DNA from: Opeltia flavorubescens | Lineage: Eukaryota > Ascomycota > Lecanoromycetes > Teloschistales > Teloschistaceae | Assembly: GCA_000442125.1 (NCBI GenBank) | Contig: KE546972.1 | Coordinates: forward strand, 1,014,022-1,078,021 | DNA: 64,000 bases | Direction: 5' to 3' | Part shown: positions 53,266 to 64,000 of the stretch, in pieces | How the letters are laid out: every line of letters starts with the position of its first letter | Position numbering within the stretch: position 1 is the stretch's first letter | Translations under genes and position numbers: made by a program | The notes under the pieces: model-generated | What the model was told of the DNA's origin: nothing | Seen by the model: only the letters and a program-made list of their open reading frames with translations | The model's database searches: none

Positions 53266-56200
53266 TATATTTTTTAATTTTAGATAATTTAATAATAAAA
53301 TCTATTAAAATATTATACTAATATTATAAGGTCGCTAGATAAATAACCTGCGAATTTTAAATTAACGGAGCTATATAATAGAATATAAAAAATATTTATT
53401 TAAATAATAGTAGAACTAATTATTAAAAAATTAATAGTTTAAAATTTATAAAATTTTTATTAAATATAGACGCTATTTATATTAAATATAATTTTATTTT
53501 TTATAAATTTTATATTCGTAAAATCTTTAGCTTTATAATTATATTTTTTTAATTAAATTTAATCTTTTAAATTCTATTAATAGATAATAAATTTATATAA
53601 TATACTTTTATTTTCTATTGATTAGTATACGGCTATATTAGAATTTATAAAAATTAATCTTATAAATTATAAATAAATAGATTTTATATATAATTATAAA
53701 ATTTAAATATTTTATAATTTAATTAAAAATATATTTATTTTATAATTTAATTAAAAATATAATTATTTTATAATTTAATTAAAAATATAATTATTTTTTC
53801 AATTTATTTAATTAATTTAAATAAATTAAATTAATTATTTTTATTTTATTTAAATATTTATAGAATCTATTTAATATTATTCTATAGAATTTAAAAAAAT
53901 AAATTTATAGATAAATATATTAAAATTTTATTTTTTTATTTATTATAAAATAATTTAAAATAGTATAAAATTTTTTTAAAATTTCTTTATAAAATAAATT
54001 CTATAAATTTTAGTTTTAAACTATATTAAGTTATTTTTAAATATTAAAACTTATAAATAAATAATATTTTTATTATATAATTTTTTTTTAAAAATATTAT
54101 TTTATTTATTATATAATAATAAAATATTTTTAATTTATTTTAATAATATTAAATTATTTTTTATTTTATAGAATTATTTAAAGTTTAATTTTTAATTTCG
54201 ATTTACTTTTAAAAAATATATAGTAGAAAGTATAAAATAAGCTAGAATTTTTTTTAAAATTATATTTTTTAAAAAATTATAAATATAATAATAAAATAAA
54301 TAATTATTTTTTTATTTAATTATTATTTATTAAATTCTTTTTTATTAGTATAATATTTTTCTAATAAATATTTTTAAAAATATTTAAATAATTATATTTT
54401 TATTAAAATATTTATTTTTTATTAAATTATAAATTTTTTATAATTTTTTTTTTATTTTAAATTTAAAGGTATAATATATTATATAAATATAATTTTTAAT
54501 TATTATTATAATCTATCTATTAAATTATATCGCTAGAATTATAAATTCCTTTTATTTTTTTAAAATTTTCGTTTAATTTTATAAATTTTAATTAATTTAA
54601 TAAATAAATAGACTTAAAACGAATTTTTTTAAATTTTCTATAAAATTTTTACTATAATCTCTTTATATAAAAAAAATTATAAAAAAAAGCCGTAGTTTAA
54701 AAATATATAAAAAATAGATTTTTTAAATATTTAAATTATAATTTTATAATTTATAATTTTTATAATAATTTTAAATAATTATTGAAATTTTTAAATATTT
54801 TTAAATTAAAAAATAATATAATTTTTTTTAATTAATAAAAACCTAATTTAATATATATAATATATTAAATATTTTATAATAAACTTTTTCTATATTTATT
54901 ATATATTTATAAAAAAAATTATTAAATATAATTATTATTTTTTTATTAATTATTAATATAAATAAAATATCTATTTTTTAAAAAAATAATATATATTTAG
55001 AAATTTTTATTAATATTTTTATTTAAATATAAATTTCGAAATTACTTTTATTTTTAATATTAATATTTCCGGGAATTTAAAATAAAATTTATTATAAAAT
55101 ATAAATTTATTAATACTACTACTTTAATAATAATAAATATAGTTAAATTTTTTATTTTTATAATAGCGGAAGCTTTTATTTTATTATAAAATATAGTAAA
55201 TAATATTTAGTAAATTATTAAAAAAATATATATTAATAATTATTCCTTTAATTATTTATTTAAAAATTTTTATTAATAATTTACTTTTAAATATAATAGT
55301 TAATAGTTTCGTTTAAAAATACGAATATATTATAAACTAGTTTATAGAAATAAAAATTATTTAAACTAATATAATAATATAAATTTTTTAATTTATATAT
55401 AGATTTTTAATAATAATTTCTTTAGTAATAAATAGATTTTATATAATTTACTCTTTTTTTTTTATTTTTAAATATATTTTTTATTCTAGTTTTTATTCTT
55501 TTTAGAATATTTATTTTTAATTTTATCTATTAGAAAATTTTAATAAATTTTTTTATATTATTTAAATTATCAATTAGCTTTTAAAAATTTTTAAAAGATA
55601 TAATATTAATTTAATAAATTAAATATTAAAATTTATTTTTAATTATATATTTATTAAATATTTATTTTATTTTTTATTTTTTTTTATTTTATATTAGAAT
55701 AGGTTAAAATTTAGAATTTTTATTATAAAAATATTATAATTCGAGTAAATTAATATAAAATATAAAATAGATTTTTTTATATTATTTAAATAGTTTAAAA
55801 AAATAAATTTATTTTTTAACTTTTTTTAAAATTTTAAAAGGTTTTAATTATTTATAATTTAATTTTTTTTAAAATTTTAAATTATAAATATTAATATTTT
55901 ATAATAATATTTTATTATTTTTTTTAAAGTTTATAGTTTAATAATAAATATTATAATATTTTATTTATTATTAAAATACTTTTTTATAAAATTTTATTAA
56001 ATATTTCTTTAAATTCTTTAATTAATTTATTTTTTTAAATATTAAAAACGTTTTTTTTTAAAAACTATATTTTTAGATTAAATTTTTAAAATAATAATAT
56101 ATTTTTTAAAAAATTTATTTAACGGTTTATTAATATTTATATATATATTATTATTATAAATAAATTTTTTTAAATATAATAATTTTAATTAATTATTTTA

Positions 56201-57840
56201 TTTATAATTATAATAAATTTATAAATAATATTTTAAAATTTAAATTTAATATTTTATTTAACTATTAATTTAAAAATAAAATATAGTATTAAATTTTTTT
56301 TTAATATTTAAATAGTAATAAAAAGTACTTTAAAATTTATTTATAAAAAATAATTTTTTATTATTAATAATTTTTTATATAATTTTATAATATTTAATAA
56401 ATTCGTTATAATAGTTCTATAAATCTTTTTATATTAATATTTTTAATAATAAAAATATAAATTCTATATTTAATTAATTTATCTACTAATATAAAAATTT
56501 AATTATAAGTTTTTCCTATATAAAAATCGATTATAAATAGTAAATTAATAATAAAATCTATTATTATTATATTTTTTAATAAAATTAGTTTTAATTAGTT
56601 ATAAAATCTATAATAATAAATTCGTGTTTTTTAATAATTAAAGTATATTTTATAATAATTTTCTATTTTTTTAATTATATTTAAATAATAATATTTTTTA
56701 TAAATCGAATTTTTTTTTTTTTTTTATAGAATAACCCGTTTTAAAATTATTATAATTTATATAAAAAATTTTTTCCTTTATTATTAGATTATTAAATATA
56801 TAAACTACTAGATTTTTTTAAAATAGCCTATTCTTTTTAATTTTTTATTTTAAAAAATCTTTTTAATTAATAATAAATTTTTAATATTATTTTTCTTTTA
56901 TAATAAAAGCGTTTTTATATTAAATTATAAAAAATTATTTTATTATAAATAATTATATATTTAAAAAGAATTTTTTTAATTTAATAATTTATTAAACTAA
57001 AAATCGAGAGTTTATAAAATCTAAAAACCTATAAATTTTCTCGAGTTTATTCTTATTTTTATAAATAACAAAAGTATTTATAATAATTATACTATTTAAT
57101 TGTACCGCTAGAATTATTATAAATTTAACTATTATTTATATTTTTTTTTTATAATTTAAACTAGTGGTTTTTATTATTAAATTTATTTTATAAAATAAAT
57201 AAAAAGTTATTATTATTATTTTTACTATTATTTAATTATATTATATTAAATCTTTTAAATAATATATTAACTAGATTTAACGAATTTTATTAGTATTTTA
57301 TATAGAAATTAAACGTAGTTAATTTTTTTATTTATTATATTTATTTTATAATAAATTTTTTTATAATTATAAAATATCTAAAATTATTATAATTTATAAT
57401 TATATAAATTACTTTTTTAGCTTTTTATAAATAATACCGCTAATTTTTAAAATCTAGTATTATAATATAAAGCTTTTTATTATATATATTTTAATAGAAT
57501 TTTATACTTTTAAATTTATAATTAAAAAATACTATTAAATACTAGTATAAACTTTTTTCTAATTTTTAGTTAAAAATTTCTTTTATTTTATATTTCGATA
57601 TATTTATTTTTATATAAATTTTAATATTTATATTATATTATTATAAAATAAAAATTAAAATAAAAAGTTTTTTTAATTTTTTAAAAATTTTTTATACTTT
57701 TTTAAACTAAATAAATTTAAATCTAGTTTATTTTTTTTATATATTTTATATTAGATCGATTAAAAGAATAATTATTTATAAAATACTTTTTATAAATCGT
57801 TTATAAAATTTTATAAATTCTAAAAATATATAAAAAGGAT
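51289..57840. repeat. Extremely AT-rich RIP-decayed repeat DNA
   Basis: About 6.5 kb with hardly any G or C and no plausible gene. Simple structure inside: a run of 34 A at 51669-51702 between two copies of a unit of about 115 bp (about 51490-51720), an ATT microsatellite at about 53233-53263, and a 31-bp AT unit repeated about three times at about 53708-53797. The original repeats are no longer recognisable. Confidence 0.75.
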
Positions 57841-60800
57841 ATAATAGCAGGGAAACTGTATAGAAGTATAANTAATAGTCTAGNNTTCTACTATCGTATA
57901 NACGGAGCTATATATAGAGAATATATATATATTAATATCTAAAGAGCTATAAATATTAGGAGGAATTCCCTTAATTATATAGGCCCTCTTTCCTACTAGT
58001 ATAATATAGCGATATAACGTTTTAACCGAAGCTATATAACGGTTTTACGATATTATAATAAGCTAAACTATTACTAACTATAATAATATCTCCTCTCCTA
58101 TAGTAGTATCTTTACTATTTTATAATTAGGCGATATATATACGATAGATAGCTAAGCCCTTTATATAAAGCGCGCGTATTTAGGCGCGTGTTAGTTAAAT
58201 TAATAACTTAAAGGTATATAACGCTAATATATATTTATATATAAAGCGTCTTATTATTATATATAAGATATATAAATAGCTTTATTTTATATACTAAAGA
58301 TTATTCGGTATTAATATTAGTATTAGTTATCGCGTTATAGCGTATTATTAATATTTTTTAATACTTACTAAATACTCGCGCCGAAACGTATTTATAGAAA
58401 TTAATATCGTTTAATAATTTTACTTAATAGCTATACTACGCTATAATAATTATAAATAATTAGAGCTATTAAACTTTAGATAGTTTAATTTATATTATTA
58501 GCGTTATAAATTTTATATTAGATAGCGTGATTCTATTTTTTATTTATAAGTATATAATAAACGTTTCTCCTCTAGTATAAATCTATTCTTTAATTTAGGT
58601 TTTTATTATTTTTATTATATTTTACTTTCGCTTACTAGCTCTATTTTTTTATAAATTTTTTTTAACTTTCGTATTTTTTATTATAAATTTTAAAACTCCT
58701 AAAACTTTTATAGTTAAAAAGATTTTCCGGAATATATAGGCGCCCGATACTCTAATATTACTAAATATTCTAGTTTTATAAAAGGATTACTACCGTCGGT
58801 ACGTTAAAACTAGTATTATAGTATATATTGTTTATTTAGTACTACTATTTAATAACCCCTAATAAGGAATAGTCGAAAAATAACTTTATTACCTACTATA
58901 CTTTTATTTATTATATAAAACCTAGCGTCGGCTTTAAGTATTATACGCGTTATTTTAGATTTTAAAAGAAATATAAGCTAGTATATTAAGTTTATATATC
59001 GCGGTAGCTTTTTTAACCCGTATAAATCTCTTAAAGATTTATCTCGGTAGCTAATAAGATAATTTCTACTATCGTTACTACTAACGTTATTAATAAAAAT
59101 AAAAAGCGACGTATTATACGCTATTTATATATTATTATTTTTTTTAACTATAAATAAATTAAGGTTTAAAAGAAAGCTAAAACGCGGCGAAAAAAGACTA
59201 TTAGTACTTTTAATATTATTAAAACTATTTATACTTTAAAAAAATCGATTAATATAGATATTAATATAATATATTTTACTATATATTTACTTTTTTTACG
59301 CTACTTCACGCGCTAATTTTACGCTAAAACCGTTTAGATTCTTTAATCGTTAAAGAGGAGTAGTTAAATTCGGTTAAAAAAAATAATTTTTCCTTTATTA
59401 ATAAGAGTAAAATAAAAAAGGGTAGTACTATTATATAGTTTTATATTTGTTTAATACTTTATATTTATCTTTAATATTTATTCTTATATATTTATTTTTA
59501 TATTCTATTTTTGAGCTTATATTATTTTTAAGTAGTTATAGCTTTAAAGTTTATATTTTAATAAAGCTTTTTTTTAACTTTAACCTTCTTTAATAATATA
59601 TTTTATAATATATATCTTTTAGTATATATTCTATTGGTAAGCTTCGGTAATTATATAAAATTTTATTTCTATTACTATTTCGTATTTCTAGTATTACTTA
59701 TTATTTTATTTATTACCTTACTTATACGCTTATATATAGTTTAGCTATAGTTTATCCCTTTTTTTCGCCTTTTTTTTAAAAAGCCCTTTTTGCTATTATT
59801 TAATAGTTTTTTAGAATATATATAATAGAAGTCCTTTATATACTTACTAGCTCCTAATATTTTTTTAGTATTAAGCTAGTTATTATTTTTAAGGTTATAG
59901 CTAAACTATTTTATTAAATATTATAATTTTCTATAGTACTATTTTAAATTAAGTATTTTTTTTATTTTATATTACTTTTTACCGTCGATAAATAGAGGTA
60001 ATAGATTTTTTTTACCTCTTCCTTCTATTATTATATATAATTCGAGAAAAGAGATATAAAAAACGGGATAGATACGACCTATTAATATTAGAAATTTTAG
60101 ATAATATAATTATAAATTTACTAGTTCTATTATTTTAAAAGGTTTATAGAATTTATAATCTAGTTTTTTTAATAGCTTTTTTATTTTAATATTACGCCTA
60201 TTTAGTTATATTATATTACTAGTAGTAAAGAATTTTATAGAATATTTTTAATTATAGTATTTAAATTATTTTTTTATTACTACTTTCTATTAGTTTTTAA
60301 GCTAAATATATATACGCGTATATTTTTTAGTATATTAATACACTTTAAATATATTATCTTTAATATTATTAATTTAAATATTATTTCCTAGATCGGGATA
60401 TCTATTAGTAGCGGCGAAAAATAGTATTATACCGGTAAAAGTATACTTACTATTATTATATATAAATTTTATAAAAGGTAGTTATTTACTTTAATCGTCC
60501 TAATTATAATTAATAAAATTTTTTAAAAATTACTTTAAAGTTTAATTTTATTATTTAATTTACCCGTTAGTTTATAAATAAAAAGCGGTACTTAAATAGC
60601 ATTTAATTTTTAGATAGTAGTAAAAAATAGATTAAAACTATAAAGTAAAGAGAGTTTCTTGATTAAAGACTAGCGATTTAGATATATTATAATAGCTATA
60701 TACTTTATTAATAAAGGTATCCGCTAGCTCTTTTATAGTTATAGTTATCTAATATAAAATATATATAGCGAGCTTTATATAGCGGTCGACTATTATAAAA

Positions 60801-63800
60801 ATCGAATCGTATATAACGCGGAGGTGTTTATATAAGGGTAGGTTAATAATAAAATCTATAATTAAATCGCTGAACGGTTTTAGAGGTCTTTTTAGCGGTT
60901 ATATTTCGTTATATAGTTTATACCTTATAAGTTTTACCCGGTAGTATATATTATAGATATATATATAATATTTAATATTCTTTATTATATTTAACTAAAA
61001 GTATTTTCGGCGAACAAGTTTTAACGTTTTTTTATAGCTAAAGTAATCTGTTATAAAATTATTATAATTACGTTTAAAAGCTTTTTACCTAATTATATTA
61101 AAGGATAAATATTATTTTTTATTATAATAGAGTAATTTTTAATTTTAATACTATTTATAACTTTTATTAAACTATTTTAACGCTATATAAACGCTTAATA
61201 AATTATTAGATAATTTTTTTTTTAGAAATACTAATTTTCTAACTATACTATTAAGCTTTTAGAACCTTTTTATAATATAGTAGAAGGATAGTAGGGATAT
61301 ATCGTATATATTCTCTAAAGCCGCTTTTTTAATAATTTATCGCTTTAATTATAAATCTTTAGAATTATTAAAGTTATTTAAAAGAATTAATTAAATATTA
61401 TTATATATAATAGTATTAGGTTTATAAAAAACCTTTAGTTTTTTATATACCCTAAAACTATAAATTTTTACTAATATTTATTTCTTTTTTACTTTAAAAG
61501 ACTTTTCTTTAATTATAAAAAGCGGAATTAACGCTTTTATATTACTTTTTAAAGTATTTTTATCTTTTTTTTTTATTAATATTAAAGGTATCCCTTAATT
61601 ATAAAGAGGTATAGACGACGTAATATTATCGCGCTCTTTTATATAGATATTAGATACGTAACCCCTTATTAGAAATTTATACTTAAAGGTATTCTTTAAA
61701 AACTCGTTTTTTTTATTAGGAATATTAATTTTTACCTCTTTCGCTATATAACGTGTTATTACCGCTTTTTAAATATTTCTAATAACGGTTTTAATATTTT
61801 TAAATAACTTTTAAAGGTTTTTTTAAGTATTTTTAAAGTTAATTAACGATATTTTATTATTAAAATAGCTCTTTTTATCGCTTTCTAGCGATTTTTTAAT
61901 ATTATTTAAAATCTTTTATAAGTTTTCGGATTTATTTTTATTTTATTCTATAAAAGTTTTAAATAAATAGCGCTAGATTTTTAAAGGATTTATAATCGGC
62001 TTTATATTTTTTTTAAAATTCTTCTAAAACTCTTTAAAATATAGAGTTGAATAGATATACTTTTAATCTAAGGTATTAAAAGCGGTATAGGTTTTAAATA
62101 TTTTATAATCGCTTTTTTATAATATTATATTAATAGGGTTTAATTTACCCGACCTATATTTTAAGTCCAGGTCTAATCTAATTAGCCGCTTCTACTATTT
62201 AGTATTTTTATAGCTAAGCTTTTTCTTTATAAAAAAGTTATAAAAATTTATATAATTAATAATAACTTTTATTTTATAAAGGGCCCTTTTAATATAATAT
62301 CGCTACTATTTATAAATATAAACGATAACTAGTATTTCCGAATCTCTAATATTATAGTTATACTTAATTATTATTTTCTTCTAGAATTAATAAGTAATAA
62401 GGTACTAGCGGATTTATATACTAGTATTAAAAGGCTGTAAAATAATTATTAAAATAATATATTTTAAAATATCTATTTTAATATAAATCTAAAGTATATA
62501 ATTAAATTATTATAGGATAGGCGTTATTATAAAATATTTTTTTAATGTTTTAAATATACTAGCTACTTTTTTAATTAAAATAAACTTAATATTAAATTTC
62601 CTTTTATTACCGCTTTTTAATAGCGATATTAGCAGTAATACTATTTATAAAAATATTTCGATAAAATATCGATAAAAGTTTATAAATTTAAGGAAATATT
62701 ATATATCGCGGTACGATTTTAAAAGGGGCTAATTCTTTATATATTTAATACGGGACTCCTTTATTATAACGCTATTAAAACGAATAATAAACCTTATAAA
62801 TTTAACTTTATATATATTAAATAAATACTTCTCTAATTTAATATATAGCCTATATTATAATAATCTCGCGAGAACTTTTTATATATATATTAGGTACTCG
62901 GTTTTATTTTTAAAGTAGACTAATAAATTATTTATATATATTATAATAAAAAAGTTTAAGAAGTTTTTAAAAATATTATTAATATATATTTAAAAAGTAG
63001 CCGAGGTATTTATTAAATTAAATAGTATAATATAATATTCGAAATAGCTATAACGAGTATAAAATATTATTTTTTATTTATCGCCCTTCCGGATTCTAAT
63101 ATAATAGTAGATATTCCGGATATCTAGGCAGGTAAAGATTATTATTCTATATAGCCTATCTAAAGCTTCTAATATTAGGGGAAAAAGGTACCGGTTTTTA
63201 ATAGTAACCCGATTTAACCCCTAGTAGTCGATATAAAAGTAAAAACTACCGTTTTTTTTTTTTATGAATATAATTAGAGCGCTAGCTCGCGATATTAAAT
63301 AATAAATAAACCTTTTTACTAGATTTTTATTAATATAGGTCTATAAAATTTTTAATTTAATAATTAAAAGATTATATAAAGGTTTAAATAGTGGATTACC
63401 TATTATTTTAAAGATATAATTATTTATAAAGTATTTAAAGAGTTCGTCGACTCTTTAAAAATTATAAACTCTCTTTAAATCAATGTATTTTTTAGGTAAA
63501 ATCGCTTTTTTAACGCTATATAGAGCGATTACGTTGTTTTTATTATATAGCTCTATACTAAAAAGGTATAACTATTTAAATCCTTCTATTTTTAGTAGGT
63601 ATCTTAATTCTTTAACTAGGATTAGTTTAATATTTATTCCTATTAAAATAGCGCCGGGATTATATTATATCTATTATATATATATCTAGTTAATATCTAG
63701 ATTATATCGATATAATTATAAAAGGCTAAATATAATATTAAAGGATTTAATATTCGCTTTAATATATTTATCTATTATTATTTTAGATTTCTTTTTTAAA

Positions 63801-64000
63801 TTAATAAAATTAACCGGAAGTTTATATTTTTAAAAATAAGTTAAACTCGTATTATTTAATATTCTAACTAGCGCTTTAATATCGCGGCTATTATATAGCC
63901 TTAGCTTTTTTATACGGTATTACGATATAAAATTTAAGCTTATATTATAATCGATAAGTATAGTTAATTTAACCTTTTATTCTTTTTCCTAAATAGTTAC
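57841..64000 (-). mobile_element. RIP-decayed Ty3/gypsy LTR retrotransposon (minus strand), running out of the window
   Basis: From about 57.85 kb the DNA is less AT-rich than before and keeps more CG words, so it is a different repeat. On the minus strand, reverse transcriptase relics are readable at about 62.9-63.3 kb. The 5' parts (gag, protease) should lie beyond the window edge. Integrase should lie at lower coordinates, but I could not read it with confidence. No long terminal repeat pair could be confirmed, because only one end is inside the window. Single N bases at 57872, 57886-57887 and 57901 mark weak assembly at its boundary. Confidence 0.6.
62875..63255 (-). pseudogene. Reverse transcriptase relic of the gypsy element
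   Basis: Reading down the minus strand, recognisable RT blocks appear in the right order and spacing: a D-Y-x-GLN-x-VTIKNRY block near 63.2 kb, IFT-LDIRN near 63.1 kb, RYSYFEYY with LFNLIN near 63.0 kb, and YINNIF then VYIDN-type wording near 62.95 kb. Stops (TAA, TAG) and Asp-to-Asn or Gly-to-Ser type changes are scattered through it, the expected result of C-to-T decay. It cannot encode an active enzyme. Confidence 0.7.

Noticed and set aside
63483-63689. A 68-codon plus-strand frame in the gypsy relic
   Set aside because: It is antisense to the decayed retroelement and shows no conserved features.

Overview
This is eukaryotic, fungal DNA. Genes are split by many 44-115 bp introns with GT...AG ends and CTAAC/CTGAC-like branch sites. 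Gene-bearing DNA alternates with very AT-rich blocks in which repeats have decayed by C-to-T change, the pattern left by repeat-induced point mutation (RIP). The gene content (PEX8, STE14, TFIIE-alpha, a fasciclin protein, hydroxamate siderophore genes) points to a filamentous ascomycete (Pezizomycotina). I cannot place it further.

Layout. 1-20.2 kb is ordinary euchromatin: the edge of an unidentified gene, STE14 prenylcysteine methyltransferase, a possible 68-residue gene, PEX8, a TMEM170-like membrane protein, a giant 11-exon USP deubiquitinase (about 2517 aa), a GPI-type fasciclin protein and the TFIIE alpha subunit. 20.2-24.5 kb holds a broken ABC transporter tail, a perfect hairpin, an iron-type GATA site and an L-ornithine N5-monooxygenase (SidA type). 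24.5-39.1 kb is a nested transposon block. Its outer frame is a RIP-decayed element with inverted terminal repeats of about 175-185 bp. A GC-normal Helitron of 8.2 kb lies inside it, with recognisable ends, a Rep/helicase gene and a second multi-exon gene. 39.8-50.4 kb is one uninterrupted 3550-residue NRPS of the ferrichrome/ferricrocin synthetase type. 51.3-64 kb is AT-rich repeat DNA, the last 6 kb of which includes a RIP-decayed Ty3/gypsy element on the minus strand.

How the genes work together. The monooxygenase makes N5-hydroxyornithine. The NRPS would join its acylated form with other amino acids into an intracellular or secreted hydroxamate siderophore. The two genes point the same way and nothing but transposon DNA and short flanks lies between them, so they look like a two-gene siderophore locus pulled apart by about 15 kb of mobile DNA. 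No acyltransferase or intact transporter for the pathway is visible. Exon models were drawn by hand from splice signals, reading-frame phase and protein continuity. Nothing was checked by database search.
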